In this document: in pieces, positions 28,544 through 37,941 of the stretch
How positions within the stretch are numbered: the first letter of the stretch is position 1
Layout: each line of letters opens with the position of its first letter
NCBI GenBank assembly: GCA_036659455.1
Contig: JAVXCN010000001.1
Coordinates: 224,430 to 288,429, forward strand
Length of the DNA: 64,000 nucleotides
Source: Victivallaceae bacterium
Lineage (GTDB): Bacteria > Chlamydiota > Chlamydiia > Chlamydiales > Chlamydiaceae
Direction of reading: 5' to 3'
The notes under the pieces: model-generated
Told to the model about the DNA's origin: nothing
The model's input: the letters and a program-made list of their open reading frames with translations, nothing else
The model's database searches: none
Made by a program: the position numbers and the translations under genes

Positions 28544-28984
28544 ATGAAAAATCAATTCGAGCAATTATTAGAAGAAATCGGCAAGGAATTGAAAACCACG
28601 TTATCCTTAGATGCCAATCAAGCATGTTCAATCTGTTTAAAGGAAAACGGTATTGCCGTTCAACTCGAACAAGGAGTTAACAGCGATGAGCTCGTTATGG
28701 GTACCGTCATCGGAACTTTATCTAAAGGACCTTATAGAGATAAAGTATTTAAAGCAGCCTTGTTGATTAACGGGGCGCAGCAACCCGGTATTAAAGGTAC
28801 CCTGGCGTACGGAGAACACACTGAAAAATTATATTTATGCGATACCGTCGAAATGTCTTACATAAATGCGACTGATCTTGTTGCTCGCATTAAACAATTT
28901 TCAAGATATGCCAAAGTTTGGCAATCTTCTCTGAGCTCCGACACTATTCCCGATCTACACGATCTCGGTATTTACAATATATGA
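28544..28984 (+). CDS. scc1: type III secretion chaperone of CopN (Scc1-like)
   Basis: A small acidic cytoplasmic chaperone that binds the N-terminus of CopN. I start it at ATG 28544 (MKNQFEQLLEEIGKELKTT), 4 bases after the copN stop and 9 bases behind GGAG, giving 146 residues, the usual class I chaperone size. The frame is open further upstream to 28487 but only within copN. The stop overlaps the malQ start by four bases (ATGA). The name comes from gene order plus chaperone-like size and fold; the partner is inferred. Confidence 0.8.
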   Translation: MKNQFEQLLEEIGKELKTTLSLDANQACSICLKENGIAVQLEQGVNSDELVMGTVIGTLSKGPYRDKVFKAALLINGAQQPGIKGTLAYGEHTEKLYLCDTVEMSYINATDLVARIKQFSRYAKVWQSSLSSDTIPDLHDLGIYNI

Positions 28985-30591
28985 GCATCTTACCCCAGGT
29001 TACCGAAAATACGATAACGTTTATCAAAAACACTCCTGCGTCACACGCCTGGGATAAAATAGGAATAAAACATCATTACGGAGTATGTTTCCCTTTATCA
29101 TCCATTCGTTCCGAAAATAGCTGCGGTATCGGTGAATTCCACGATCTCATTCCGATGATCGAATGGTGTCGCAAAATCGGCTTCGATATTTTACAATTAC
29201 TTCCTCTCAACGATACGGGAACAGACACGAGTCCATACAACGGTATTTCCGGATTTGCTTTGAATCCGATTTTTCTTTCTCTAACGACTCTTCCCGATAT
29301 CCATAAAGTGTCTGATTACAAAAAAAAAATACAATCCATGCAAGCTCTAACCACAACGTCTTCGGTGAGATATGGCATTGTCGGAAATAAAAAATTACAA
29401 TTTTTAAAAGAATACTACGAGTGTATCAAATCAAACATCCTCCGAGACGAAGGTTTTAATACCTTTAAGGAAACTCAAAATTATTGGTTAGTCCCCTATG
29501 TTTTGTTTAGAGCTATTAAAGAAACCATACATTGGTCTCCTATGGAAGAATGGCCCGAACATTTAAAAAACCCCGACAATATATCTTCTCTTTCCGAGAA
29601 TTTAAAACCTTTGACGGAATTTCATGCCTACATACAATACCTTTGTTTTCAACAGTTGAATTACATCAAGCGGTTTGCTCTCGACAACGGTATTTTCATC
29701 AAAGGAGATATTCCAATCCTCATAAGTAAAGACAGCTGCGAAACTTGGTATTTTAAGGATTTTTTTATAAAAGAAAACTCCGCCGGATCTCCGCCGGATG
29801 CCTATAACAAGCACGGACAAGATTGGCAATTTCCCTTATATAATTGGGAAGCGCTAAAAAAATGCCATTATGTTTGGTGGAAAAAACGCGTTGAATACGC
29901 AGAAAACTTTTATTCCGTTTATCGATTGGACCACATAGCCGGTTTCTTTAGAATTTGGGCCTTAAATAATTCGGGACCTAATCCTTCTGCGGGAAAATTT
30001 ATTCCCGAAAATAAAAAAGAGTGGCTCGCTCAGGGTAACGATATTTTGAAAGCAATTTTAGATTCTTCCGATATGTTACCTATAGGAGAAGATCTAGGTA
30101 TAGTTCCGCAATGCATTAAAGAGGCCATTAAAAAATTCGGTATTTGCGGAACAGTAATCCCCCGATGGGAAAGAAAGTGGGATGGTGACGGTTCTTTTAT
30201 TTTACCGGCGAATTACTCTCCGTTGTCAATGACTTCCTTATCAACTCATGATTCGGATACGTTATTGCTTTGGTGGAATCATTCTCCGGAAGAAGCTAAG
30301 CTGTATGCAAAGAATAATCATTTTGCTTATACTCGATCACTATCTCCTGAAACTCAAAAACTTATTATTAAAAATAATTTTTTATCTTCAAGTTTATTTC
30401 ATATCAATATCATTAATGATTACTTGTCTCTTCGTCCCGATCTTATTTCCAAAGATCCTTCAAAAGAACGTATCAATAGACCGGGAACCGTTTCTTCATC
30501 GAATTGGGTCTATAGAACCATACCTTATGTCGAGGAGCTTCTGAAACATAAATCATTTAACGATGAATTAAGTGCTCTTCTCCCTTCATAA
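28981..30591 (+). CDS. malQ: 4-alpha-glucanotransferase (amylomaltase)
   Basis: It transfers alpha-1,4-glucan segments and works with glycogen phosphorylase on glycogen. ATG 28981 (MSILPQVTENT) overlaps the chaperone stop by four bases and gives 536 residues; an upstream extension to 28918 lies in the chaperone gene. Glycoside hydrolase family 77 motifs: YGVCFPLSSIRSENSCGIGEF near the start, DILQLLPLNDTGTD, the nucleophile region YRLDHIAGFFRIW, the acid/base motif GEDLGIVP, and STHDSDT. Its presence at the end of a type III secretion operon is the same in Chlamydia. Confidence 0.95.
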   Translation: MSILPQVTENTITFIKNTPASHAWDKIGIKHHYGVCFPLSSIRSENSCGIGEFHDLIPMIEWCRKIGFDILQLLPLNDTGTDTSPYNGISGFALNPIFLSLTTLPDIHKVSDYKKKIQSMQALTTTSSVRYGIVGNKKLQFLKEYYECIKSNILRDEGFNTFKETQNYWLVPYVLFRAIKETIHWSPMEEWPEHLKNPDNISSLSENLKPLTEFHAYIQYLCFQQLNYIKRFALDNGIFIKGDIPILISKDSCETWYFKDFFIKENSAGSPPDAYNKHGQDWQFPLYNWEALKKCHYVWWKKRVEYAENFYSVYRLDHIAGFFRIWALNNSGPNPSAGKFIPENKKEWLAQGNDILKAILDSSDMLPIGEDLGIVPQCIKEAIKKFGICGTVIPRWERKWDGDGSFILPANYSPLSMTSLSTHDSDTLLLWWNHSPEEAKLYAKNNHFAYTRSLSPETQKLIIKNNFLSSSLFHINIINDYLSLRPDLISKDPSKERINRPGTVSSSNWVYRTIPYVEELLKHKSFNDELSALLPS

Positions 30592-30621
30592 ATTCAAAAA
30601 ACGATTAAAATATATATTCTT

Positions 30622-30650
30622 TTGCTCTTTTATTACTAATAAGATAAAAT
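30622..30650 (+). promoter_or_regulatory. candidate sigma-66 promoter of rpmB
   Basis: TTGCTC (30622-30627), 17-base spacer, TAAAAT (30645-30650), in the 121-base gap between malQ and rpmB. The leader would be about 55 bases long. The call rests on consensus only. Confidence 0.45.
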
Positions 30651-30712
30651 CCACACCTTGTCGTGTCTTCTGTCCGACTGTTTTTGAAATCCGATAAAGT
30701 TTAGGTTTAGTT

Positions 30713-30979
30713 ATGTCTAGGAGATGTCAAATTACGGGGAAAAAGCCCATTAAAGGGTACTCTTACACGTTAAGAGGTATTGCTAAGAAGAAAAAAGGAA
30801 TCGGTTTAAAAATTACCGGTAAGACAAAAAGACGTTTTTTGCCTAATATAGTCTCAAAAAGATTATGGTCAGAGACGGAGAATCGTTTTGTAAGACTTAA
30901 AGTTTCTATTGATGCTATTCGCACTATAGACCGTTTAGGACTCGAAAAAGTCATGAAAAGAGCGGGACTTTGTAAATAA
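30713..30979 (+). CDS. rpmB: 50S ribosomal protein L28
   Basis: A small basic protein of the large ribosomal subunit. At 88 residues it has the L28 start [18 protein letters not shown] and the conserved block [16 protein letters not shown]. It stands behind its own promoter candidate and is followed after 14 bases by the UbiD-family gene. The identification is secure. Confidence 0.97.
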   Translation: MSRRCQITGKKPIKGYSYTLRGIAKKKKGIGLKITGKTKRRFLPNIVSKRLWSETENRFVRLKVSIDAIRTIDRLGLEKVMKRAGLCK

Positions 30980-30993
30980 AGTTATCTTAATCG

Positions 30994-32754
30994 ATGACTG
31001 CTTTACAGGAGTTTTTATCTTTTTTAAGATACAAGAATGAGATTGTCGAGGTGTCTTGCTCCGTTGATCCTCATTTAGAAATAGCTGAAATTCATAGGAG
31101 AGTGGTTGCCTCTGGTGGGCCTGCTCTTTTGTTTACCGACGTTATCGGTTCTTCTTTTCCTGTTGTTACGAACTTATTCGGCAGTCAGGCAAGAGTTGAC
31201 TATGCGTTTTCTTCTTATGAACCGAAAACAGTTTCTAGGTTTTTGGATTTTTTTTCAAAATCTCCTTCCCTTTCATCATGTTGGCAAAATCGAGATTTGG
31301 TCAAAGGACTTTTTAAATTAGGATTAAAAAAGAAACGCTTATCCTGTTATTATAAGGAACCGTCTCTAGATCTTAATTCTCTGCCTTTTCTTACTTCTTG
31401 GCCTGAAGATGGCGGTCCTTTTTTAACTTTACCTTTGGTTTATACTGAATCTCCCTTATCGGGGATTCCGAATCTAGGTATGTATCGGATGCAGAGATTC
31501 GATTCACAAACAACCGGCCTTCATTTTCAAATTCAGAAAGGCGGGGGTCTTCATTTTCATGAAGCCGAGCAACTAAATCAAAACCTTTCGGTTAACGTCT
31601 TTTTAGGAGGCAATCCCTTTCTTATTTTATCAGCTATAGCTCCTCTTCCGGAAAAAATATCTGAAATCTTATTCTGCAGTTTTTTAATGGGTAAAAAACT
31701 CTTTTACGGAAAATCATCTTATAATCATTATCCCTTGTTCTCGGATTGTGAGTTCATACTTTTCGGAAAAGCAGTTAAAAACATAAGACAACCCGAAGGC
31801 CCATTCGGTGATCACTATGGGTATTACAGTCTGACTCACGATTTTCCTATTTTCAAATGTAGCGGTATATATCATGCGAAGAAAGCCGTGTTTCCTGCTA
31901 CTATAGTAGGGAAACCTAAACAGGAAGATTTTTATCTCGGAGAAAAACTTCAGGAATTTTTATCACCTCTTATTCCATTCGTAATGCCCGGTGTTATCCA
32001 GCTAAAATCATACGGAGAAACAGGCTTTCACTCCTTATCGGGCGCAATAGTTAAGGAACGATATAAAAAGGAGACTCTCACCTCAGCTCTAAGGATTCTT
32101 GGAGAAGGACAACTGTCTTTAACAAAATTTCTTCTCGTTACCGATCGAATCATTGATCTTAACGATTTTAAAACGCTTTTTCGGACAATTTTAGAACGTT
32201 TTTGCCCCAGTCAAGATTTTATTATTTTTCCGTACTCCAGCCAAGATACATTGGATTACACGGGCCCCGAATTAAATATGGGTTCCAAAGCTATTTTAAT
32301 GGGACTGGGGCCCCCTATAAGAATATTGCAAGATCAATTGGAATATCGTTTACCTAATCAAATCAAGAATCCAAAAGTTTTCTGCCCGGGATGCCTTGTC
32401 ATTGAAATCGAACCATCGGTTAAAATTGAAGAACTTTATAACTTTTCCGAACTACAAGAATGGCCTATCGTAGTCATATCGGATAATGCAACAAAAACAT
32501 CAAGCAATAAAACTTCTTTTCTATGGAGAGTATTTACCAGATTCGAACCGGCATCCGATATTTATTTTAAAACTTCAGGATATAAACGACATTCCCAAAT
32601 AAGAAAGTTACCGATTTTTATAGACGCCAGAATGAAAAATAATTATCCAAAAGAAGTTTTTGCCGATAAACACACTAAAGACATCGTATCAAAAAAATGG
32701 AGCAAATACTTTCCTAATGGCCAAATCCAATCGGGGGATTACGATGATATTTAA
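30994..32754 (+). CDS. UbiD-family prenylated-FMN decarboxylase (menaquinone pathway candidate)
   Basis: UbiD enzymes decarboxylate aromatic acids using prenylated FMN. The protein (586 residues) shows the family layout: GGPALLFTDVIGSSFPVVTN near 40-60, PNLGMYRMQRFD, the binding/catalytic stretch PEGPFGDHYGYYS (near 268-280), and GFHSLSGAIVKERYKKET. Chlamydiae make menaquinone by the futalosine route, where a UbiD-type decarboxylase is needed, so that substrate is plausible; ubiquinone-type chemistry is less likely. I assign the family with confidence, not the exact substrate. In C. trachomatis a related gene also follows rpmB. Confidence 0.82.
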   Translation: MTALQEFLSFLRYKNEIVEVSCSVDPHLEIAEIHRRVVASGGPALLFTDVIGSSFPVVTNLFGSQARVDYAFSSYEPKTVSRFLDFFSKSPSLSSCWQNRDLVKGLFKLGLKKKRLSCYYKEPSLDLNSLPFLTSWPEDGGPFLTLPLVYTESPLSGIPNLGMYRMQRFDSQTTGLHFQIQKGGGLHFHEAEQLNQNLSVNVFLGGNPFLILSAIAPLPEKISEILFCSFLMGKKLFYGKSSYNHYPLFSDCEFILFGKAVKNIRQPEGPFGDHYGYYSLTHDFPIFKCSGIYHAKKAVFPATIVGKPKQEDFYLGEKLQEFLSPLIPFVMPGVIQLKSYGETGFHSLSGAIVKERYKKETLTSALRILGEGQLSLTKFLLVTDRIIDLNDFKTLFRTILERFCPSQDFIIFPYSSQDTLDYTGPELNMGSKAILMGLGPPIRILQDQLEYRLPNQIKNPKVFCPGCLVIEIEPSVKIEELYNFSELQEWPIVVISDNATKTSSNKTSFLWRVFTRFEPASDIYFKTSGYKRHSQIRKLPIFIDARMKNNYPKEVFADKHTKDIVSKKWSKYFPNGQIQSGDYDDI

Positions 32755-32863
32755 TACAAAAGAAAGAAATCTAAAATCAAGTCGTAAAGATCAATCGTTG
32801 AGTATGTTTCCGGAAGATTGACTATTCTTAATAAGCGATATTCCGTTTAAACAAAGCCTCCGT

Positions 32864-34237
32864 TTAAGTGCTTGGCTGGACGGAAGAAGTCTCAGCCTCC
32901 TCAGGAGGCTGCACAACAGAAGAAGGCTCGGCCTCTTCCTGATGAGGTCCAATAATTGAAGCCGTAGCAAGAGGTTCGAAATGCATCCCGCTTCTTCCAT
33001 AAATAAGAGGAACTTCCGAGCATCTTTCTGCCCCGAATATACGAGTCATTTCCCCGATATCTACCATATAGTGCCCAGATTTATTCGCATTTTCAAATAC
33101 TCTAAAACCTTCTCGAAGCAAAACTTGCTTTGCCTGCTCTATCGGTTGAGGACCAAAGTCTCCGGTTAGAAGCTTAATATTCCACCTTGTTGTAGGGGCT
33201 ATTGAATATAGCACAACAGTTGTTTCGTAGAGATGACTCATAGCCAATCCCATTGAACAAGCTACATAAACCCCATTATGCGATAAACCGGTTATATACT
33301 CTTCCAATAATACCTCAGCAACCGGATGAGTTCCTTCATAAGGAATCAGAAGATGATGATTCAAGCCGGTAACATCGCCTTGAACTCTATTACGTTCACA
33401 CAAAGAGTAGATAAATGACCCCAGTTGTCCGGTAATTAATGCCCTGAGTTGATCCAGTTTTGATCCCTTAGGGATTCGTTTCTCACATGTATCTAAACTC
33501 GTGAGCATATCTGCATAAAGTAAATGACAAACTTGCGGGTTACTCCTAAAGTTTTCACGTAACCATTGACAACAGGCCGTTCGCAGCTCTTGATAAGTTA
33601 TAATAATCCCTCTGCGCCTCAATAGCTCTGACATGGTATGAAAGAAACAATTGCCATCGCCCGGTGCATGAGAAATATTTGTTATCACCCTTGATTTTAA
33701 TTCTTTAACATATTGACGAGCTCGCTCAACTCCATAAGGGAACGGAGGCAAACTTACAGGCAGCATTTTAGGAAGTAAAGCTTCGGAAGGCTCATAAACC
33801 GGCACACCGGATTCATCACACACAGATACATAGTTCTCTTCCGCCACTCGGACCAAAGCCTTTACATCCAAAGATGCGGAATTTAACCAGAGGTTTTCAA
33901 AAGGATTTTTAAAAAGAGATGTAAACAAAAGTCTACGAGGCGATTCGACTGCCCACTTCAAATAAGTTTCGGACGGAATACATGCCAAAATTATACAAGA
34001 AATAATCAACGAAATTATACTGATTCCACCTAATATAAGAATCGGTGTCAAGGGACAACACCCAGTAATCGCCATAACTACGGAAAAAACAAATAAGATA
34101 AGAGAGATTACAGCTATCGTCATACAGACATTCACTAAAATCGGGTTATCCTTATCGGACCAACAGGATTTCGTGCTACTCTCGGGAGATTTCAGTGTAG
34201 GTGTCGAAAGAGGCAATGATCCTACGTTGAGAAGCAT
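32864..34237 (-). CDS. membrane-anchored OTU-type cysteine protease (putative deubiquitinase effector)
   Basis: The protein (457 residues from ATG 34237; a TTG at 34249 is an alternative) has two adjacent hydrophobic segments (about 34-58 and 62-87) like Inc proteins. It then has a region of about 90 residues without known motif and an OTU-like protease domain from about 180. The OTU signature APGDGNCFFHTMSELL carries Asp194 and nucleophile Cys197, matching the family pattern DGNCLFR. A late His389 in SGHYMVDIG fits the catalytic histidine position. The C-terminal tail holds two imperfect copies of EEAE(P/T)SSV. OTU proteases cut ubiquitin or similar chains, which bacteria lack, so a host target is likely; ChlaOTU of other chlamydiae is the known precedent. 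Delivery and target are inferred. Confidence 0.7.
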   Translation of the reverse strand: MLLNVGSLPLSTPTLKSPESSTKSCWSDKDNPILVNVCMTIAVISLILFVFSVVMAITGCCPLTPILILGGISIISLIISCIILACIPSETYLKWAVESPRRLLFTSLFKNPFENLWLNSASLDVKALVRVAEENYVSVCDESGVPVYEPSEALLPKMLPVSLPPFPYGVERARQYVKELKSRVITNISHAPGDGNCFFHTMSELLRRRGIIITYQELRTACCQWLRENFRSNPQVCHLLYADMLTSLDTCEKRIPKGSKLDQLRALITGQLGSFIYSLCERNRVQGDVTGLNHHLLIPYEGTHPVAEVLLEEYITGLSHNGVYVACSMGLAMSHLYETTVVLYSIAPTTRWNIKLLTGDFGPQPIEQAKQVLLREGFRVFENANKSGHYMVDIGEMTRIFGAERCSEVPLIYGRSGMHFEPLATASIIGPHQEEAEPSSVVQPPEEAETSSVQPST

Positions 34238-34383
34238 TTCTGATACCAAAATTCGAATTTCCTTTAAATTATGATTAACTTCTAGTTAAGAAAAAGATTA
34301 TACCATAAGGATTTTTCATTAAAAACAATTAATTAAATAAAACATTAAAAGACTTAAAATAAAGGTTGTATTTTAAATAAGTA

Positions 34384-35421
34384 ATGAATAGTAATAATAA
34401 ATCTATAAAATTAAAAAGATTATTCATAATAATAGGGATAAGTTTTTTCTTTATTTTTTTTAAAGAACCTTCTCCCCCTTTCATATCCGAGAAGCTGGAA
34501 CCCATTATCTGCTCTCATCAAATAGGAGATAATTTAAAAAAAAATCTTGTCTCAACCATCAAAACGACAAAAAAATCCCTCTTTCTCAAAGCTTATCAAA
34601 TTACCGATCAAACTATTTCAAGGGCCATTATAGAAGTTCTTAAAAATAAAAATATTATCGTTGACTTGGAATGTCATGAGCTGAAGGAATGCTCTTATTT
34701 TCATACTATTAAAGATAACGCCCAACTTAATATAAAATTGAACGATAAACCGAAAAATAAACTCATGCATATGAAAATTTTAATGATTGACGAATGCTGT
34801 TTTTGGATCGGATCCGCTAATTTTACGGATATTTCTTTATGTAAAGAGAGCAATCTAATGGTAGGATTCTATAGTCAGGAACTAGCCGAATATGTTCGCT
34901 CGAATCGTTCCTGTTCATTCATGATCAATGAACAAAAAATTGATTTTAAGGTACTTCCCAACGATTCTCGAGAAACGCTGGAATATTTAATCAAAACAAT
35001 CGATACCGCACAAAAATCCATTAAGATCGCTATGTTTGCCTTTTCCCATCCTAAAATAATGGCGGCTCTTGAAAACGCTTATTTAAGAGGTGTTGACGTA
35101 GAAATCATCATAGACAAAAACTATCTTAAGCTTACTAAACAAATTCTTAAGACTACCGAAGCTTCCGTTCCGGTTTGGTATAAAACTTCGAAATACCGCC
35201 TTCATCATAAATTCGCTTGGATTGATGAAGATATATTAATATTCGGATCAACTAATTGGACAATGAATGGGTTCAATAAAAACGATGAATGCATGTTATT
35301 CCTCGATAATCTAACCGAAAAACAAAATAGAAAAATGAGACAAATATGGAACAATCTGACAAATAAAAGAGAAGTTCTTGCAGAGATTATTCCTTTTCCT
35401 ATTTTATTTAGGGCAGCCTAA
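34384..35421 (+). CDS. phospholipase D-like protein with two HKD motifs and N-terminal membrane anchor
   Basis: The phospholipase D superfamily cleaves or transfers phosphodiesters using two HxKxxxxD motifs. Both are intact: H129-K131-D136 followed by GSANFT, and H274-K276-D281 followed by GSTNWT. One hydrophobic segment (about 12-26) at the N-terminus suggests a signal peptide or membrane anchor. At 345 residues it matches the stand-alone chlamydial PLD-like proteins; by position it corresponds to CT084 of C. trachomatis. The substrate (lipid, nucleic acid or other) cannot be told from sequence. It is divergent from the OTU gene and 14 bases before the NlpC/P60 gene. Confidence 0.85.
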   Translation: MNSNNKSIKLKRLFIIIGISFFFIFFKEPSPPFISEKLEPIICSHQIGDNLKKNLVSTIKTTKKSLFLKAYQITDQTISRAIIEVLKNKNIIVDLECHELKECSYFHTIKDNAQLNIKLNDKPKNKLMHMKILMIDECCFWIGSANFTDISLCKESNLMVGFYSQELAEYVRSNRSCSFMINEQKIDFKVLPNDSRETLEYLIKTIDTAQKSIKIAMFAFSHPKIMAALENAYLRGVDVEIIIDKNYLKLTKQILKTTEASVPVWYKTSKYRLHHKFAWIDEDILIFGSTNWTMNGFNKNDECMLFLDNLTEKQNRKMRQIWNNLTNKREVLAEIIPFPILFRAA

Positions 35422-35435
35422 AAATCGGATAATCT

Positions 35436-36305
35436 ATGGTGAAACAGATCTTTTTTATTAAGGATTCATATCAGAACCTTCTATCGAATCGACGAGGTGA
35501 TATTTTTCTGGAAACTCAACTCCTTTTCGGCGAGATCGTTTTTAAGAGTCCACCTCAACCGGAGTACATATTTTCCTGCGAACAAACCATTATCAGGATA
35601 AACGGCAACAGAACATATTATCCGGGCCATATCTCAGATCATGCAGCTCTTTTTCCCGTCTATACAAACTGCTGCCCTACACATACGATTGCCTCAACAT
35701 GCGCTGTTTTAGGGGAAAAAAAATTACCTCTTTCATTCGGAACACTTGTAACAGCTGATAATTCAGGAAATATCAGTCTTCCCGACGGCACAACAACTTA
35801 TTGCGATCCGGTACATCTTAGACCTCTTTCTCAAAATTTTTCCGTTGAAACTCTAATTACCGATGCACAACGACTTATCGGATTTCCCTATGTTTGGGGT
35901 GGACGTTTTCTTTTCAAGCAAGATTTTTCAAATCGTTACGGAGTTGATTGTTCAGGATTTCTTAATCTTTTATTTCGCGCACAAAATATTTCGATCCCTA
36001 GAAATTCAATCGATCAATTTAAAAATTCAACCGTCATTCGTTCGTTTGATGAACTTTCTGTAGGAGGAGCAATTTTTCTGGCAGAAAATCAAACCAACCG
36101 AATTACACACGTGATGTTAAAAACCGGAGAAGACACAATTATCGATGCCTCAAAAGGAGCAGGAAAAGTCAGAGTTCTAGAAAGAGGGCGAAATTTCAAA
36201 TTTTCCGAAATGAACATGCACCTATCGTATAATAAGCAACCTAATAAAGTTATAACGGCATTTTTCGGAGACATAAAAAAACACCCGTTCGACAGGGTGT
36301 TTTAA
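35436..36305 (+). CDS. NlpC/P60 peptidase, probable peptidoglycan-peptide recycling enzyme
   Basis: NlpC/P60 peptidases cut the D-Glu-diaminopimelate bond in peptidoglycan peptides. The protein (289 residues) has an SH3-like N-terminal part (about 60-140) and the catalytic domain (about 140-280) with Cys172 in GVDCSGFLNLLF, His225 in ITHVMLKTG, and Asp237 as the likely third residue. No signal peptide is visible, so it probably works in the cytoplasm. The C. trachomatis counterpart (CT127, by gene order next to rpsI) has been reported as a peptidoglycan recycling enzyme. A hairpin overlaps its last codons and probably ends the opposing rpsI transcript. Confidence 0.85.
   Translation: MVKQIFFIKDSYQNLLSNRRGDIFLETQLLFGEIVFKSPPQPEYIFSCEQTIIRINGNRTYYPGHISDHAALFPVYTNCCPTHTIASTCAVLGEKKLPLSFGTLVTADNSGNISLPDGTTTYCDPVHLRPLSQNFSVETLITDAQRLIGFPYVWGGRFLFKQDFSNRYGVDCSGFLNLLFRAQNISIPRNSIDQFKNSTVIRSFDELSVGGAIFLAENQTNRITHVMLKTGEDTIIDASKGAGKVRVLERGRNFKFSEMNMHLSYNKQPNKVITAFFGDIKKHPFDRVF
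36278..36303 (-). terminator. Rho-independent terminator of rplM-rpsI
   Basis: A 9-base perfect stem (AAAACACCC / GGGTGTTTT) with an 8-base loop. Read leftward it is followed by seven Ts, so it mainly ends the rplM-rpsI transcript, 31 bases after the rpsI stop. It lies inside the final codons of the rightward peptidase gene and may also act weakly in that direction (four Ts). Confidence 0.8.
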
Positions 36306-36333
36306 AAGATAAAAATACTTTATAAAAAAAATA

Positions 36334-36735
36334 CTATCTCTTAGAAAATTGATAACTCTTTCGAGCTTTCTTATGACCGTACTTCTTACGCTCCTTGATT
36401 CGAGAATCTCTGGTAAGAAAACCTTCGGACTTCAATTCCTGCTTAAAAAGCTCATTTTCCTTAACCAAAGCACGAGAAATACCCAACCTTGTTGCTATTG
36501 CTTGTCCTTGAATCCCCCCTCCGGAAACCCTAACAATCAAGCTAAACTTCTTTTCCAATTTCGTTTTTTTCAAAGGAGCTAAAATCATTTCCCTTTGAAC
36601 TTCCAAAGGAAAATATTCTTCAAACCCTTTTCCGTTGACATCAATCTGCCCCGAACCTTCACGTAATCTCACACTGGAAACAGCACATTTCCTTCTTCCG
36701 GTTGCAACGGATTCCTTAACAGGCTTACCTAGCAT
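36334..36735 (-). CDS. rpsI: 30S ribosomal protein S9
   Basis: A small-subunit protein whose C-terminal tail contacts P-site tRNA. It has the family motifs [19 protein letters not shown] near the start, [10 protein letters not shown], and the basic end [18 protein letters not shown] choose ATG 36735 (133 residues) because GAGAG lies 9 bases before it; ATG 36744 is in frame but abuts that sequence. It follows rplM in the usual pair and ends before the hairpin at 36278-36303. Confidence 0.96.
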   Translation of the reverse strand: MLGKPVKESVATGRRKCAVSSVRLREGSGQIDVNGKGFEEYFPLEVQREMILAPLKKTKLEKKFSLIVRVSGGGIQGQAIATRLGISRALVKENELFKQELKSEGFLTRDSRIKERKKYGHKKARKSYQFSKR

Positions 36736-36750
36736 CTTTATCATCTCTCA

Positions 36751-37203
36751 TTATATATTTACAACGATCGGCTTTTGGGCTACATAGCGCTCAAAACTCG
36801 CACCTTTAACTACCCTTAAACTCTTTAACTGTTTACGACCTAACTTGGTTTTAGGCATCATCCCTTTAACGGCATGCTCAATAACATAATCGGGTTTTCT
36901 GGCAAGCATATTCTCGAAAGGAATTTCCCTCATCCCACCGATATGTCCCGTATAATAACGGTAAATCTTTTGCGCCTTTTTGGCTCCCGTTAGACGAACT
37001 TTCTCGGCATTGATAACAATGACGCCGTCTCCGGAAGGCATATAAGGAGTAAATGTGACCTTATGCTTCCCTCGTAAAACCTTTGCTATTTCGGATGATA
37101 ATCTCCCCAAAGTCTTTCCTGAGGCATCAAATAAATACCAGCTACGATTTTCGCAATCAACGGATTTTAGGAAAGTCGTTCTATTTTCTTTTCTTTTTTC
37201 CAT
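36751..37203 (-). CDS. rplM: 50S ribosomal protein L13
   Basis: An early-assembling large-subunit protein. Start ATG 37203 ([14 protein letters not shown]) gives 150 residues like other chlamydial L13 proteins; a TTG at 37212 is in frame but not needed. Family motifs include [31 protein letters not shown] and the [11 protein letters not shown] segment. A well-formed promoter lies just upstream (37228-37256), and rpsI follows. Confidence 0.97.
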   Translation of the reverse strand: MEKRKENRTTFLKSVDCENRSWYLFDASGKTLGRLSSEIAKVLRGKHKVTFTPYMPSGDGVIVINAEKVRLTGAKKAQKIYRYYTGHIGGMREIPFENMLARKPDYVIEHAVKGMMPKTKLGRKQLKSLRVVKGASFERYVAQKPIVVNI

Positions 37204-37227
37204 ATAACTCAACCTCGATATTGGGGG

Positions 37228-37256
37228 ATTTTAAAATGAAGCATTTTTTTTTTCAA
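37228..37256 (-). promoter_or_regulatory. sigma-66 promoter of rplM-rpsI
   Basis: On the minus strand: TTGAAA (37256-37251), exactly 17 bases, TAAAAT (37233-37228). The predicted start of transcription is near 37221, leaving a leader of about 18 bases before the rplM ATG. This is one of the best consensus matches in the window. Confidence 0.65.
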
Positions 37257-37269
37257 TGAGATAAAAAAA

Positions 37270-37941
37270 TTAACTTAATTTTCCGTTGTTTAAATTAAAT
37301 TTTACATCACAGGAGTCGGCAAAATTGAAATTATGAGTAACCAAGATCAATGCGACCTTCTCTTTACGTGAAATTTGAAGAAGAAGTTCATGAACGATCG
37401 ATGAATTATGTGCATCGAGGTTTCCTGAAGGTTCATCAGCAAAAACGACGAGAGGCGAATTAATAAGTGCTCGTGCTAAGGCTACCCGTTGTTTTTCCCC
37501 TCCGGACAAAAATCGTGCAGGCATTTTATGCAATCCTGCAGAAATACCGACTCGTTCCAACAAATAAAGACCTCTTTTAAAAATAAACGATCCCTTCGAA
37601 AGATCTTGACGGGCTATCAAGGCAGGCATAAGTACATTACTTAACACGGTTTCATCTTCGATGAGAAGAAAGTTTTGAAAAATAAACCCGAAATATCGAT
37701 TTCGGATTAAAAATTTTTTTCTCGAAGCTACCGGTTTGCCTTGAAATAAAATTTTTCCGGAATCCGGAAGATCCAAAAGACCCGCTATTTGTAATAAAGT
37801 ACTTTTACCATTACCGGAATTACCGGTAATAGCCGTAGTAATACCGGAAAATATTTCTAAATTAACCTCACTAAGAATCGGTCCTAAAGGATGTTCCGGA
37901 AAACTTTTGCTAATATTGACAAGTTGCAGAATCGGTAGCAT
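37270..37941 (-). CDS. lolD: lipoprotein-releasing ABC transporter ATP-binding protein
   Basis: The ATPase of LolCDE, which extracts lipoproteins from the inner membrane. Walker A GNSGNGKST, signature LSGGEKQRVALARAL and Walker B VVFADEPSGNLD are all visible; the last is typical of the LolD/MacB/FtsE group. ATG 37941 overlaps the lolC stop by one base (TGATG), giving 223 residues. A TTG one codon upstream is also in frame. With lgt and the lipobox proteins of this window it forms the lipoprotein pathway. Confidence 0.9.
   Translation of the reverse strand: MLPILQLVNISKSFPEHPLGPILSEVNLEIFSGITTAITGNSGNGKSTLLQIAGLLDLPDSGKILFQGKPVASRKKFLIRNRYFGFIFQNFLLIEDETVLSNVLMPALIARQDLSKGSFIFKRGLYLLERVGISAGLHKMPARFLSGGEKQRVALARALINSPLVVFADEPSGNLDAHNSSIVHELLLQISRKEKVALILVTHNFNFADSCDVKFNLNNGKLS

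Noticed and set aside
28918..28980. Longer malQ N-terminus
   Set aside because: The extension lies inside the chaperone gene and does not resemble the family; ATG 28981 overlaps the chaperone stop in the usual coupled way.
30248..30544. 98-codon open frame within malQ
   Set aside because: It is an alternate frame of a conserved malQ region, very rich in Leu and Ile as expected from shifted codons.
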